A DNA stretch of 64,000 bases from Moorella sp. Hama-1 (GTDB lineage Bacteria; Bacillota; DSM-521; Neomoorellales; Neomoorellaceae), in the NCBI RefSeq assembly GCF_023734095.1, contig NZ_AP024620.1:1794501-1858500 (forward strand). Direction: 5' to 3'. Made by a program: the position numbers and the translations under genes. Below are positions 9,151 to 17,812 of this stretch, in pieces (within the stretch, counting starts at the first letter, position 1; every line of letters starts with the position of its first letter). The notes below the pieces were generated by a model. It was not told the origin of the DNA. It searched no databases and saw nothing but the letters and a program-made list of their open reading frames with translations.

Positions 9151-9168
9151 TGTTAAGCATGCCTAACA
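9151..9168. promoter_or_regulatory. Palindrome upstream of feoB, candidate metalloregulator operator
   Basis: TGTTAAGCATGCCTAACA is an 18-bp inverted repeat with one mismatched pair, about 45 bases upstream of the feoB start and within the 215-bp feoA-feoB spacer. Its TTAGGCATGC-type half resembles operators of the DtxR/IdeR family, and a DtxR-family regulator is encoded one gene away. Binding is inferred. Confidence 0.45.
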
Positions 9169-9321
9169 TTACCTTGCCAAAATATCATTTTCTACTAAAT
9201 GAGCGCCCATACCTATCAGGCATATCGCAATCATAATAAGCCCCTTTTTCATACCAACCAGCCGTATTTAAAATTTAAACGGCGAAATCCAACCTGAAAA
9301 TAGGAAAACCTAACAGCCAGG

Positions 9322-9576
9322 CTACTCTCCCACTGCTTCGACCATAATCTTATGGGCCATGCCCCGCCCGATTGCCAGGCGGCCGCTCCCCGTATCGTTC
9401 CCCAGCGAAATGATTATGGGACCGAAGTTATCGTTACGGATAATCCTGATGGTCGATCCCCGAACCATGCCCAGCTCTGTCAGTCGGTGCCGCAGGCTCA
9501 TGCCGCCGGCAACTTCCTTAATAACTGCCTCCCGGCCTGTATTTAAAAATTCCAAGGGTAATAAGCCGTTACTCAT
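9322..9576 (-). CDS. feoA: FeoA family protein
   Basis: An 84-residue SH3-like FeoA protein. Features include GGMSLRHRLTELGMVRGSTI, matching the family's LxxLGMxPGxxI signature, and a closing IGRGMAHKIMV segment. FeoA is a cytosolic partner needed for FeoB activity. The ATG at 9576 has GAGGTG upstream and is chosen over a GTG at 9594 that overlaps the regulator stop codon and lacks a ribosome site. It lies between the DtxR-FeoA gene and feoB. Confidence 0.9.
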   Translation of the reverse strand: MSNGLLPLEFLNTGREAVIKEVAGGMSLRHRLTELGMVRGSTIRIIRNDNFGPIIISLGNDTGSGRLAIGRGMAHKIMVEAVGE

Positions 9577-9593
9577 AAATGAACACCTCTTCA

Positions 9594-10310
9594 CTATTTA
9601 AGTTGCTCTACAAAAATAGCGGCTGCTTCTTTTTTACGCAAGCTCAAGTTGTAACCCTTAATTTTTAATTCAATGGGATCGCCTAACGGAGCTACTCCAG
9701 TAACAGCTACTTCCGTGCCGGGAACTACTCCCATGTCCAGCAACCGGCGGCGGATTTCGCCGGTAGCGGTAATTTTAATTACCCTGCCGCGGGCACCCTT
9801 CGTCAGCTCGCTTAAAGTACGGATGTTGCTGCTTTCCCTAGTCTCCATGGCAACAGCCTCCTTTCCCTGTTTTGTTTCCTTATAATTCATCACATATAAT
9901 TCATCACATAGCTCTTCACACCCGTTGCCGGTTTCTTTTTCGAGGTATTCTGCCAGCCTGGCTAAAGTTAACGGGCTTACTACATGTTCAATCAAGCAGG
10001 CATCCTTTTCGGCCGTCCCGGCATCGACGCCCAGGATTTCTACCAGGAAACGGTACAATAGCTGATGGCGGCGCTGAATTCTGGCCGCCTCCCGCCTGCC
10101 TGCCAGCGTCAGCTCGATGGGGCCATACCTTTCTTGCTTGATCAGCTTAAGGCTGGCCAGGGTGCTCATGGCCTGACTGACACTGGCCTTGGCGATCCCC
10201 AGACTGGCGGCAATATCAGTGACCCGCACAGGGCCCTCATTTTCGGTAAGTTTCAAAATAACTTCCAGGTAATCCTGCATGGCGGGAGAAATAGCCAATG
10301 CGCCGGTCAA
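9594..10310 (-). CDS. DtxR/MntR-family metalloregulator with C-terminal FeoA domain
   Basis: A 238-residue transcription factor. Residues 1-140 form a winged helix-turn-helix (TDIAASLGIAKASVSQAMSTL) and a dimerisation/metal-binding domain with CLIEHVVS, typical of DtxR/MntR/IdeR repressors. Residues about 163-238 are a FeoA/SH3-like domain (LLDMGVVPGTEV). The start codon is TTG with GAGGGCGG upstream. It heads the feo operon behind its own promoter, so autoregulation by Fe2+ or Mn2+ is likely. Nothing in the sequence decides between the two metals; the operon context favours iron. Confidence 0.85.
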   Translation of the reverse strand: MTGALAISPAMQDYLEVILKLTENEGPVRVTDIAASLGIAKASVSQAMSTLASLKLIKQERYGPIELTLAGRREAARIQRRHQLLYRFLVEILGVDAGTAEKDACLIEHVVSPLTLARLAEYLEKETGNGCEELCDELYVMNYKETKQGKEAVAMETRESSNIRTLSELTKGARGRVIKITATGEIRRRLLDMGVVPGTEVAVTGVAPLGDPIELKIKGYNLSLRKKEAAAIFVEQLK

Positions 10311-10339
10311 TTTACCGCCCTCTTCTCACGGCCGGAGAG

Positions 10340-10354
10340 TGATTTTCATTCTCA
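10340..10354 (-). promoter_or_regulatory. Fur/DtxR-like box at the feo promoter
   Basis: On the minus strand TGAGAATGAAAATCA agrees with the 7-1-7 Fur consensus at 11 of 14 defined positions. It sits about 14 to 28 bases downstream of the -10 box, where a bound repressor would block initiation of the feo operon. The match is imperfect, so this is a candidate only. Confidence 0.4.
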
Positions 10355-10367
10355 TTTACTCAATAAT

Positions 10368-10396
10368 AAAATAGCACTAACTTGTATCTCTGTCAA
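10368..10396 (-). promoter_or_regulatory. Predicted promoter of the feo operon
   Basis: TTGACA-N17-TATTTT on the minus strand, about 58 bases upstream of the DtxR-FeoA start codon. The -35 box is a perfect consensus match. Confidence 0.65.
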
Positions 10397-10677
10397 GCCT
10401 TTTATTGCCCCCCTGAAAAAACATGAGGATCTACAGGGACGTATTTAAGTTTTTCAGTAGCTTCCTGCCGGCATCTTACTGTAAGCAATTAATTGCTGGG
10501 CCATGGCCAAAAGACAATAAAATACCCGCCCGAGGTAGGCCCTGCAGCAGGCAGGTTCGATGTCCTAACCGGGGAGAAAAGTGCCGCGGCAGCAAATGCT
10601 CATCCCAGTTTACGCCGCCTTAGTATAGAACAAAAACTGGGGCGCAGTCAGCTTTTTCCCGAGGTAAGAACAGTTAC

Positions 10678-11949
10678 TCAACAGGCTGACAGCAGATAAT
10701 CGACCTTACCCAGGTAGTAATCTATCTCGCCCAGCCCGCCCTGGTATACTTTTCTAACCAGCTCCATAGTATCCTCCAACTTTTTGCCCACAATACCAGT
10801 ACCTGACTCCAAGATCGCTCCCTGACTGGCCATAAAGCCGGCCCGGACAGCTTCAACTGCTGCAGTACTTATTTTCAAAGCGCAACTCTCTTTGGCGCCG
10901 TCACAAATAATACAGCAAAGGTTGCCCAAGATTATTTGCATTGCGTTAATAATTTGCTCATGGCTGCCGCCTAAAAGCCAGCAGATGGCCGCCGCTACAC
11001 CGGCACCTCCGGTTACTGCCCCGCATAACGGTGATAGCTTGCCGGTATAAGCCCTCAGGTACATGTTGGTAAAATGAGCTACTGCCAGGGCCCGGGTTAT
11101 CTTTTTCGGATCTGCTCCCAGATTTTGGCTCATCAACAGCAGCGGTACTGCCGCCAGAATACCCTGATTGCCGCTACCGGCGCAGGTTAAGACGGGGTAT
11201 GTAGCACCCGCCATCCGCTCTGCCACCGCAATTCCGGTAAAGGTGCGGGCTTGTTCTGCTAAACCTCCTACCTCGGTACCTGGACGCCGGAAAAAGGAAA
11301 CCAGGGAAGATAGGGGCTCCCTCATACCTTGCTCGACTTCCCGGGCGAAGGCCAAAATCTCGTTAGCTCCCTGGTAAAGGAAATTTATCTCCTCCGTTGG
11401 AAGCGATAAAACCTGCTTTAGCAAAGTTTGGGAATCTTGCGCCAGCAAAGCTTCCAATTGTAGATCAAGATGCTCTCCCTGTCTACCGATTAATTGGCCA
11501 TCCAGCCATAAAGCCGCAAAGTTTTTATGATTGCCTTTTAACTCGACAATAACCTCATGCTGTTTTGATGTGGCTAGAGCCCGGGTATATAAGCCCTCCT
11601 TGTCGCCAATAACCCTGACCTTAATAGTTCCTTCCAGGATAAACTTCTTGGCCTGTTGCACCTGGTCGGGCGTTAAATAGGCCAGCAGGCGCTGGCCTGC
11701 CTCTACCGGCGCCAGCAGGCCCATAGCCGCCGCCATGGCCAAGCCCTTTTCTGCGGTTCCCGGCAAACCAACCCGACGGGCATTCTTCCAAACCGCCGAA
11801 CTGACGGAAATATCAACCATTTGTGGTAAAATACCCAATATCTCCCTGGCCTTAGCAGCAGCCAGGGCCACCATTACCGGTTCGGTACAACCGACTGCTA
11901 TATCGGCTTCTTGATGGAGTAGATTTATCAGGCTTCGCTGATCAAGCAA
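10678..11949 (-). CDS. L-cysteine desulfidase/UPF0597 (YhaM-type) family protein
   Basis: A 423-residue cytosolic enzyme of the serine dehydratase alpha-chain/UPF0597 fold. GCTEP near residue 20, CAGSGNQG near 264 and CCIICDGAK near 345 supply the conserved cysteines expected to ligate a [4Fe-4S] cluster. Characterised relatives break down cysteine to sulfide, ammonia and pyruvate. The start is TTG with GGGAGGG upstream. The gene is monocistronic with its own promoter at 12075-12103. The strand HFTNMYLRAY is encoded by a 50-base stretch that recurs at 32718-32767. Confidence 0.8.
   Translation of the reverse strand: MLDQRSLINLLHQEADIAVGCTEPVMVALAAAKAREILGILPQMVDISVSSAVWKNARRVGLPGTAEKGLAMAAAMGLLAPVEAGQRLLAYLTPDQVQQAKKFILEGTIKVRVIGDKEGLYTRALATSKQHEVIVELKGNHKNFAALWLDGQLIGRQGEHLDLQLEALLAQDSQTLLKQVLSLPTEEINFLYQGANEILAFAREVEQGMREPLSSLVSFFRRPGTEVGGLAEQARTFTGIAVAERMAGATYPVLTCAGSGNQGILAAVPLLLMSQNLGADPKKITRALAVAHFTNMYLRAYTGKLSPLCGAVTGGAGVAAAICWLLGGSHEQIINAMQIILGNLCCIICDGAKESCALKISTAAVEAVRAGFMASQGAILESGTGIVGKKLEDTMELVRKVYQGGLGEIDYYLGKVDYLLSAC
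11047..11096. repeat. 50-bp dispersed repeat, copy 1 (inside the desulfidase gene)
   Basis: This stretch and 32718-32767 are identical at 49 of 50 positions in the same orientation. Here it is in-frame coding sequence for the desulfidase; the single difference is silent in that frame (a valine third position). Confidence 0.9.
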
Positions 11950-12074
11950 GGCTTTCCCTCCCGGTCCCCTATCTGTCCTTCTCGTTTTACTAACGGCACC
12001 CAGCGTTGACTACGCCAGGCCCTTGCACCCATATTTAATTTTTGGTACCGTTGTTCACTTTCATTTACATTATT

Positions 12075-12103
12075 AGTATAAGACCATAGAGAGCATATGT
12101 CAA
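12075..12103 (-). promoter_or_regulatory. Predicted promoter of the desulfidase gene
   Basis: TTGACA-N17-TATACT on the minus strand, about 125 bases upstream of the start codon. The spacer begins TATG, as in the promoters at 5934-5962 and 35682-35710. Confidence 0.65.
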
Positions 12104-12186
12104 TATTTAAAATTAAAAAGTCAAAGTATGTTGCTGGCGTACCTGGCACGGGAACTTGACCGGATCGCCCTGCGGTCCGCAAGGAT

Positions 12187-12927
12187 TTACCGTACCTTTT
12201 GTACGACTACCACAGCAGCAATAAACAATAGGGCGGCATAGACCCCCAGCACGGCCAGGGAGACGGGCAGGAGGCCCTGACCCTGGGCCAGGGCTCGCAG
12301 GGCGTAACTGGTATGGGTCAGGGGCAGGGCTTTAATAAGGTAAGCCACGCCCAGGGGCAAGCGGTCCGGCAGGAAAAAGGTGCCGCTTAAAAAAGACATA
12401 GGCAAAATAACAAAAGTAGAAAAGTTGGCCATATCCTCATGGGAGTTGATGGTCATGGCCGCCACCACTCCCAGGGCGGCAAAAAGGAAACAGGTCAAAA
12501 TTATAATCACGAAAAACCAGGCGTTCAGGGCCAATTTTGCCCCGAATAAAAAGGCCAGGCCCAGGATAATTAAAGCAGCAATCAGGCCGCGCACCGTACC
12601 TGCCAGGACTTGTCCGAAAACAAAGGAGCCGGCGCTTAAAGGAGCGATCAGGTATTCTTCTAAGGTTTTATAGTATAAACGGCTGATGTTCAGGGAAATA
12701 CCCACGGCGTTAAAGCTGGTGTTCATGGCCGAGAGGGCGATAATGCCGGGCACGACAAATTCCAGGTAATTGCCGCCGTCCATGCGCATGCCCCGTCCCA
12801 GGCCCCAGCCGAAAGCCACCAGGTACAGCAAGGGGCTCACCAAGCGCGAGGCAAAAAATTTGTAGAAGGTACGCTTCAAGACAATCATTTCCCGCCAGAA
12901 GACCGTATAAAAATCCATCTCAATCAT
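12187..12927 (-). CDS. ABC-2 type transporter permease
   Basis: A 246-residue integral membrane protein with about six hydrophobic segments and the ABC-2 permease pattern (VVPGIIALSAMNTSF, then MSFLSGTFFLPDRLP near the C-terminus). It overlaps the upstream ATPase gene by eight bases, so the two form an exporter of the drug/lipid/daunorubicin type. It is the last gene of the riboswitch-headed chelatase array. Export of a tetrapyrrole or a toxic intermediate is conceivable but not shown by sequence. Confidence 0.85.
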   Translation of the reverse strand: MIEMDFYTVFWREMIVLKRTFYKFFASRLVSPLLYLVAFGWGLGRGMRMDGGNYLEFVVPGIIALSAMNTSFNAVGISLNISRLYYKTLEEYLIAPLSAGSFVFGQVLAGTVRGLIAALIILGLAFLFGAKLALNAWFFVIIILTCFLFAALGVVAAMTINSHEDMANFSTFVILPMSFLSGTFFLPDRLPLGVAYLIKALPLTHTSYALRALAQGQGLLPVSLAVLGVYAALLFIAAVVVVQKVR

Positions 12928-13759
12928 TCACCTTCCGCCCGGTTAATTCAATAAAAACGTCTTCCAGGTTAGTAGCGCGAATTAAAACATTTCCTGTTAC
13001 TTTGCGAGCATAATCCACAGCCTCTTCCCGGAAGGAAAAGAGTTTATAGCCTGTTTCCGTGCTCGCAAATGATTCAACTGCAACTTCCCCCACCTTATAT
13101 TTCAGCTCGCCGGGCGTACCCAGGGCAATGAGTTGCCCCCGGTCCATAATGCCCACCCGGTGGCAGAGCAGCTCGGCTTCTTCAATGTAATGGGTGGTCA
13201 AGAGTACGGTCATCCCCTCAGTATTCATCCGCCGGATTAAATCCCAGATTTTCCGGCGGGTCTGGGGGTCCAGACCCACCGTCGGCTCGTCCAGGAAAAG
13301 AACGCGCGGCCGGTGCATCAGCGCCCGGGCGATCATCAGCCGGCGCTTCATCCCGCCGGAAAATTTACTCACCAGGTCATCGGCCCGCTCCTCCAGTTCC
13401 ACATAAGTTAACAGTTCCTTAATCCTTGCTTGCCGCTCTTTAGCGGGCATCTTGTGCAGGCGGCCGTGCAGTTCCAGGTTTTCCCGAGCGGTAAGCTCCT
13501 GGTCCAGGTTCATCTGCTGGGGCACTACGCCGATTGCTTGTTTCACCTTGCTTAAATCCCGCGTTACGTCGCAGCCGTTGATCAGGGCCCTGCCGCTGCT
13601 AGGCCTGGTCAGCATGGTCAGCATCCGCACGGTGGTGGTTTTGCCGGCACCATTGGGGCCGAGCAAACCGAAGATTTCTCCGCTTTTGATCTGCAGGTTC
13701 AGCCCGGCTACGGCGACAATATTGCCGTAATGTTTGCTAAGCCCTTGAATTGCAATCAC
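12920..13759 (-). CDS. ABC exporter ATPase (DrrA type)
   Basis: A 279-residue ATPase with Walker [10 protein letters not shown], signature FSGGMKRR, Walker [13 protein letters not shown] and the H-loop TTHY. The long DrrA-like C-terminal extension is present. It overlaps the ChlI gene upstream by four bases and the permease gene downstream by eight, indicating translational coupling with both the chelatase and the exporter. The substrate is unknown. Confidence 0.9.
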   Translation of the reverse strand: MIAIQGLSKHYGNIVAVAGLNLQIKSGEIFGLLGPNGAGKTTTVRMLTMLTRPSSGRALINGCDVTRDLSKVKQAIGVVPQQMNLDQELTARENLELHGRLHKMPAKERQARIKELLTYVELEERADDLVSKFSGGMKRRLMIARALMHRPRVLFLDEPTVGLDPQTRRKIWDLIRRMNTEGMTVLLTTHYIEEAELLCHRVGIMDRGQLIALGTPGELKYKVGEVAVESFASTETGYKLFSFREEAVDYARKVTGNVLIRATNLEDVFIELTGRKVND

Positions 13760-14784
13760 TTTGCCAATACCTCCCGGAGTTTCTCGTCGTCGATATGCAT
13801 CTCCTGGAACGGCTGGCGGCGCATGCGGTGGAGCAGAACTAAGTTTACTATGGCGTAGACATCGTCGGGTATTACCTCGGTGCGCCTATCCAGGGCGGCC
13901 ATGGTTCTGGCCGCCTTCATCATCACCAGGTCGGCCCGGTGCCCGTCGACACCCATTTCAATGGCGATTTTCGCAATGAGGTAAAGAATCTCGTCTGTTA
14001 TTTTTACTTGCGGCAAAAAGTTTACAGCCGTGACAATTTGCCGGCGCAGCTTTTCCTGCGCCCCTTCCCACCGGGCAATAAACCCTTCCGGATCTTCTTC
14101 AAAGGCGACGCGGCGTTTAATGATTTCTACCCTTTCCCCGGGATCCAGGATGCCGGTGATATTGACGCAAAGGCCAAAGCGGTCTAAAAGCTGCGGCCTT
14201 AATTCTCCTTCCTCCGGGTTCATGGTGCCGACCAGGATGAAATTGGCCGGGTGGGTGAAGGATACGCCTTCCCGCTCGACAGTATTGACACCCATGGCTG
14301 CGGAATCCAGAAGCACATCCACCACATGGTCATCGAGAAGGTTTACTTCGTCTACATAAAGAATGCCCCGGTTGGCCTGAGCCAGGACACCGGGTTCAAA
14401 ATGCTTTTCACCTTTTTTTATGGCCCGTTCAATGTCCAGCGTACCCACCACCCGGTCTTCGGTGGCTGAAACTGGCAAGTCAACCACCCGCATTCGCCGC
14501 CGGCTCCGCGGCAGTTCTTCCCCGGCCTCTAGCCGCCGGCGACAACTTGAACACATGGTGGTAATATCCGCAGGATCACAGCTAAATGGACAATCAGCCA
14601 CCACCTCTATCTCCGGCAGCAAAGCCGCCAGGGCCCGCACGGCGGTTGACTTGGCCGTTCCTTTTTCCCCGCGAATGAGAAGCCCCGAAAGTTTAGGGTT
14701 GACGGCGTTTAAAAGCAAGCCTTTTTTCATTTCTTCCTGCCCTACCAGGGCAGCAAAAGGGTAAACTATTGTTCCTGGTTGCAC
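13756..14784 (-). CDS. chlI: Magnesium/cobalt chelatase AAA+ subunit, ChlI/BchI type
   Basis: A 342-residue AAA+ ATPase that, with a ChlD-type partner, drives metal insertion by the large H/CobN subunit. Walker A is GEKGTAKST near residue 38, Walker [14 protein letters not shown] near 143, and sensor segments [22 protein letters not shown] follow. A cysteine group, C-x3-C then C-x2-C ([14 protein letters not shown]), in the N-terminal insertion could bind zinc or Fe-S and is shared with ChlD. The start is GTG with GGGAG upstream. It lies 23 bases after chlD. Confidence 0.9.
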   Translation of the reverse strand: MQPGTIVYPFAALVGQEEMKKGLLLNAVNPKLSGLLIRGEKGTAKSTAVRALAALLPEIEVVADCPFSCDPADITTMCSSCRRRLEAGEELPRSRRRMRVVDLPVSATEDRVVGTLDIERAIKKGEKHFEPGVLAQANRGILYVDEVNLLDDHVVDVLLDSAAMGVNTVEREGVSFTHPANFILVGTMNPEEGELRPQLLDRFGLCVNITGILDPGERVEIIKRRVAFEEDPEGFIARWEGAQEKLRRQIVTAVNFLPQVKITDEILYLIAKIAIEMGVDGHRADLVMMKAARTMAALDRRTEVIPDDVYAIVNLVLLHRMRRQPFQEMHIDDEKLREVLAK

Positions 14785-14807
14785 TCACTTCATCTCCCTT
14801 GAAAATA

Positions 14808-16886
14808 TTAAACAATATATTTCGCTTTCGCTGGCGGGAATATTAGTGCACTGGAACCTTGCATCTCCCGCACTACCTGGACCAGAGTGCCGGCTTTTAA
14901 GTCGTCGAGCCGGTAATATTCTGCTCCTAAAGCAACGGCCAGTTCCCGGACCAGGCCAAAGGTAACCAGGCCGTCTTTTTCTACATCTACCACTAGAGTT
15001 TTAATCCTGGCATCGTCACGGATTATCTCCGCCACCCGTCGCGCCTCCAGGAGGGGCTTATCCTCCCCCATGCTCACATTGGCGCGGCCGTCGGAAATAA
15101 GGATTAAAAGAGGGTCAAGGTTAGGGTCTTTATAAAAATGAGTTTTAATGATGTCATAGGCCTTGAGCAGGCCGGCCGCAAGGGGAGTCCGCCCGCCGGT
15201 AGGTAGTTCCTGGAGCAGTTTGTATCCCATTTCCACGCTGTTGGTAGGCGGCAGCAGTACTTCGGCCGTCTTTCCCTTGAAAGCTACCAGGCCTATTTTA
15301 TCCCGTTTCTGATAGGCATCCAGCAAAAGGGAAAGAATCGCCCCTTTAGTCTCTACCATCCGCTGCTGGGCGCCCATGGAACCGCTGGCATCCACCACAA
15401 AAAGCAGGAAATTGCCGATGCGTTTTTCCCGTACTTTGGAACGAAAATCGCCTTTTTCGATGGCGATGGCCATACCATTCTTTTCCCGGTAAACCTGATG
15501 AGGGGCCGCCGCCCTTAAGGTGGCGTCAAAGGCCAGGTCGTTATTTTGTAGCCAGGCAGTCGCCCGGACATACCTGCCTGCCCTGGTAGCCGTCCTGGTG
15601 CGCGAGCGACGGCCGGAGCCTTGGCGCAAAATGCGGTCCCGCCCGTGGGTAATCCGCCGGACGGCAAAAGGCTGGCCGGCGGCGAAGACCACGTCCTGCC
15701 CTTGCGGGGGCGCAGGAGAATTCTCTCCTTCTTCAGGCTCCCCGTTATGGTCCTGGCCATGGGTTTCTGGCCCTGATTCCTGGCTGTTGTTTTCCAGGGG
15801 CTGTTCAGGCGGAGCTTCCGCCTGCTCCGGCGTTGATTCAGGATTTTCTTCTTGCTGCGGCGGTTCCTCCTGGGTTTCAGGCGGCTGGGATTGTTCTGGA
15901 GGCGGCGCCGGGGCTTCCCGCACCCGGTGAGGCAGGACCAGTTCCGCTGCCTCCCGTACGTCGGCCTCGGTCACTTCTTCCCGCCCGGCGAGAGCGGCGA
16001 TGGTGCGCGCTGTTGCCGTCATAACGATGTCAGCCCGGTGGCCGGCGGTACAGGATTCTACGCATAACCGGGCTATTAATGCCAACAATTCTTCCCTGAT
16101 AGTTACCCGGGGTAAGATTTGCCGCGCGGAAAGTATTTTTTTGCATAAACATTCTTCTTCTCCTGCCCATTGGGCGAGAAATCTTAAGGGGTCGGCTTCA
16201 AAGTCCCCCCGGCGTTTAATTATTTCTACCCGCTGCCCGGGGTCGTGTACACCTTCAATCTGCACGCAAAGGCCAAAGCGGTCCAAAAGCTGGGGTCTTA
16301 GCTCCCCTTCTTCCGGGTTCATGGTACCGACGAGGATGAATTCTGCCGGGTGGGTATAAGAAATTCCTTCCCTTTCGACGATATTTACCCCCATGGCGGC
16401 TGCATCCAGCAGGACATCTACCAGGTGATCGTCCAGCAGGTTTACTTCGTCCACATAGATGATGCCGCGGTTGGCCCGGGCCAGTATTCCCGGTTCAAAG
16501 CGGGGCCGCCCGTGTTTGATGGCGTATTCGAAGTCCAGGCTCCCCACCAGGCGGTCTTCGGTGGCAGATATGGGCAGGTCAATGACCGGCACCCGGCGCC
16601 CGGCTCTGGGCAGCCTTTCTCCCCGGGCCAGTCTTTCCCTGCAATTATGGCACAGGCGGGTATAATCCTCAGGGTCGCAATTATAAGGACAACCGGCGAC
16701 TACTTCTATTTCCGGCAAAAGGGCTGCGAGGGCCCGCACAGCCGTAGATTTGGCCGTGCCCTTTTCTCCCCGGATGAGGATCCCGCCCAGGCGAGGGTTA
16801 ATGGCATTTAAGATTAACCCTTGCTGCATTTTCTCCTGGCCGATGATGGCGGTAAAAGGGTAGATAAATCTTTTATAAGTAAGCAC
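14808..16886 (-). CDS. chlD: Magnesium/cobalt chelatase AAA+/VWA subunit, ChlD/BchD type
   Basis: A 692-residue protein with an N-terminal AAA+ module closely resembling ChlI (Walker [10 protein letters not shown], Walker [13 protein letters not shown], residues about 1-320), a Pro/Glu/Gln-rich linker at about 335-395, and a C-terminal von Willebrand A domain with the MIDAS motif DASGSMG near residue 492. It bridges ChlI to the CobN-type large subunit. Its AAA+ half keeps Walker residues, unlike many phototroph ChlD proteins. The start is GTG with GAGGAGGTG upstream. It is the only D subunit for two different CobN homologues in the array. Confidence 0.9.
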   Translation of the reverse strand: MLTYKRFIYPFTAIIGQEKMQQGLILNAINPRLGGILIRGEKGTAKSTAVRALAALLPEIEVVAGCPYNCDPEDYTRLCHNCRERLARGERLPRAGRRVPVIDLPISATEDRLVGSLDFEYAIKHGRPRFEPGILARANRGIIYVDEVNLLDDHLVDVLLDAAAMGVNIVEREGISYTHPAEFILVGTMNPEEGELRPQLLDRFGLCVQIEGVHDPGQRVEIIKRRGDFEADPLRFLAQWAGEEECLCKKILSARQILPRVTIREELLALIARLCVESCTAGHRADIVMTATARTIAALAGREEVTEADVREAAELVLPHRVREAPAPPPEQSQPPETQEEPPQQEENPESTPEQAEAPPEQPLENNSQESGPETHGQDHNGEPEEGENSPAPPQGQDVVFAAGQPFAVRRITHGRDRILRQGSGRRSRTRTATRAGRYVRATAWLQNNDLAFDATLRAAAPHQVYREKNGMAIAIEKGDFRSKVREKRIGNFLLFVVDASGSMGAQQRMVETKGAILSLLLDAYQKRDKIGLVAFKGKTAEVLLPPTNSVEMGYKLLQELPTGGRTPLAAGLLKAYDIIKTHFYKDPNLDPLLILISDGRANVSMGEDKPLLEARRVAEIIRDDARIKTLVVDVEKDGLVTFGLVRELAVALGAEYYRLDDLKAGTLVQVVREMQGSSALIFPPAKAKYIV

Positions 16887-16955
16887 TCAAACACCTCCTC
16901 AATTATTTGCAGCCTAACAGCCTGGCCCCTCTTTACTGCAGTTATGGTCCATCTT

Positions 16956-17759
16956 CTACAGGGTAACGGCCGCCAGGGCTGCTTCCCCGCCGGCCACTGG
17001 TCGTAAGGGAAAAACTTGCAAGCCGTATTTGCCATTGTTCACTACCGCCTCCACCCCGTAGACCGCAGCAACATTTTCCGCGGTTAACACCCTCTGTGGT
17101 TTGCCGGCGGCAAAAATACAGCCATCTTTGAGGAGAATAAGCTTTTCCGAAAACCTGGCGGCAAGGTTGAGATCGTGCATTACCATCAGTATGGTGCGTC
17201 TGTACTGATGGGCCAGGTTCTTAATTAACCCCAGTACCTCTAACTGGTGTCTGATGTCCAGGCTGGAGGTGGGCTCATCCAGGAGCAATATGTCTGGCTC
17301 CTGGGCCAGCGCCCGCGCCAGTAAAACCTTCTGCTTCTGCCCGCCGCTGAGCTGGTCGAGACAACGGCCGGCCAGCGGTTCGAGGCCCATATACCGGAGT
17401 ATATCTCCCACAACGGCCAGATCCCTCTTGCTTACTCCCCACTTAAGGTGGGGTTTCCGGCCCATGAGCACCGTTTCCAGCACCGTGAACGGAAATACCT
17501 CTGCGCCGGCCTGCGGGACATATCCCAGCCTTTTCGCCAGTTCACTTCCATTTAAAGCCGCGATTTCCTTACCGTCCAGATAGATTACGCCCTGCCGGGG
17601 TTTCAGGATACGGGCGGCGCAGCGCAAAAGCGTAGACTTGCCCGAGCCGTTGGGGCCGACGATGCTCACTGCCTCACCCTCCCCTGCCTCCATGGTCAAA
17701 CCATGGAGTACGGGGAAACTACCGTAAGAAAACGAAACATCTTTAACTACCAGCCGCAT
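16956..17759 (-). CDS. ABC importer ATPase (FepC/BtuD family), system 1
   Basis: A 267-residue ATPase with Walker A GPNGSGKST, signature LSGGQKQKV, Walker B ILLLDEPTSSLD and H-loop VMHDLNL. The family energises FecCD-type importers for cobalamin, siderophores or haem. It lies between the substrate-binding lipoprotein gene upstream and chlD downstream, and completes importer system 1 with the genes at 17813 and 18905. Substrate choice cannot be read from the ATPase. Confidence 0.9.
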   Translation of the reverse strand: MRLVVKDVSFSYGSFPVLHGLTMEAGEGEAVSIVGPNGSGKSTLLRCAARILKPRQGVIYLDGKEIAALNGSELAKRLGYVPQAGAEVFPFTVLETVLMGRKPHLKWGVSKRDLAVVGDILRYMGLEPLAGRCLDQLSGGQKQKVLLARALAQEPDILLLDEPTSSLDIRHQLEVLGLIKNLAHQYRRTILMVMHDLNLAARFSEKLILLKDGCIFAAGKPQRVLTAENVAAVYGVEAVVNNGKYGLQVFPLRPVAGGEAALAAVTL

Positions 17760-17812
17760 CTTCCTTTATACACCCCCTTACCGTGCCATTTACGCCCCGG
17801 TTCCAGCATTAC

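Larger units (their letters stand above)
10311..10677. other. Intergenic region between the feo operon and the desulfidase gene
   Basis: The left 90 bases hold the feo promoter and a Fur-like box (listed separately). The remaining stretch, about 10400-10677, has no ORF with a ribosome site and no clear terminator or repeat. Confidence 0.5.

Noticed and set aside
9140-9262. A 27-codon minus-strand ORF (MKKGLIMIAICL start) in the feoA-feoB spacer
   Set aside because: It has a membrane-like start, but no ribosome site, and it runs close to the putative operator; not enough support for a gene.
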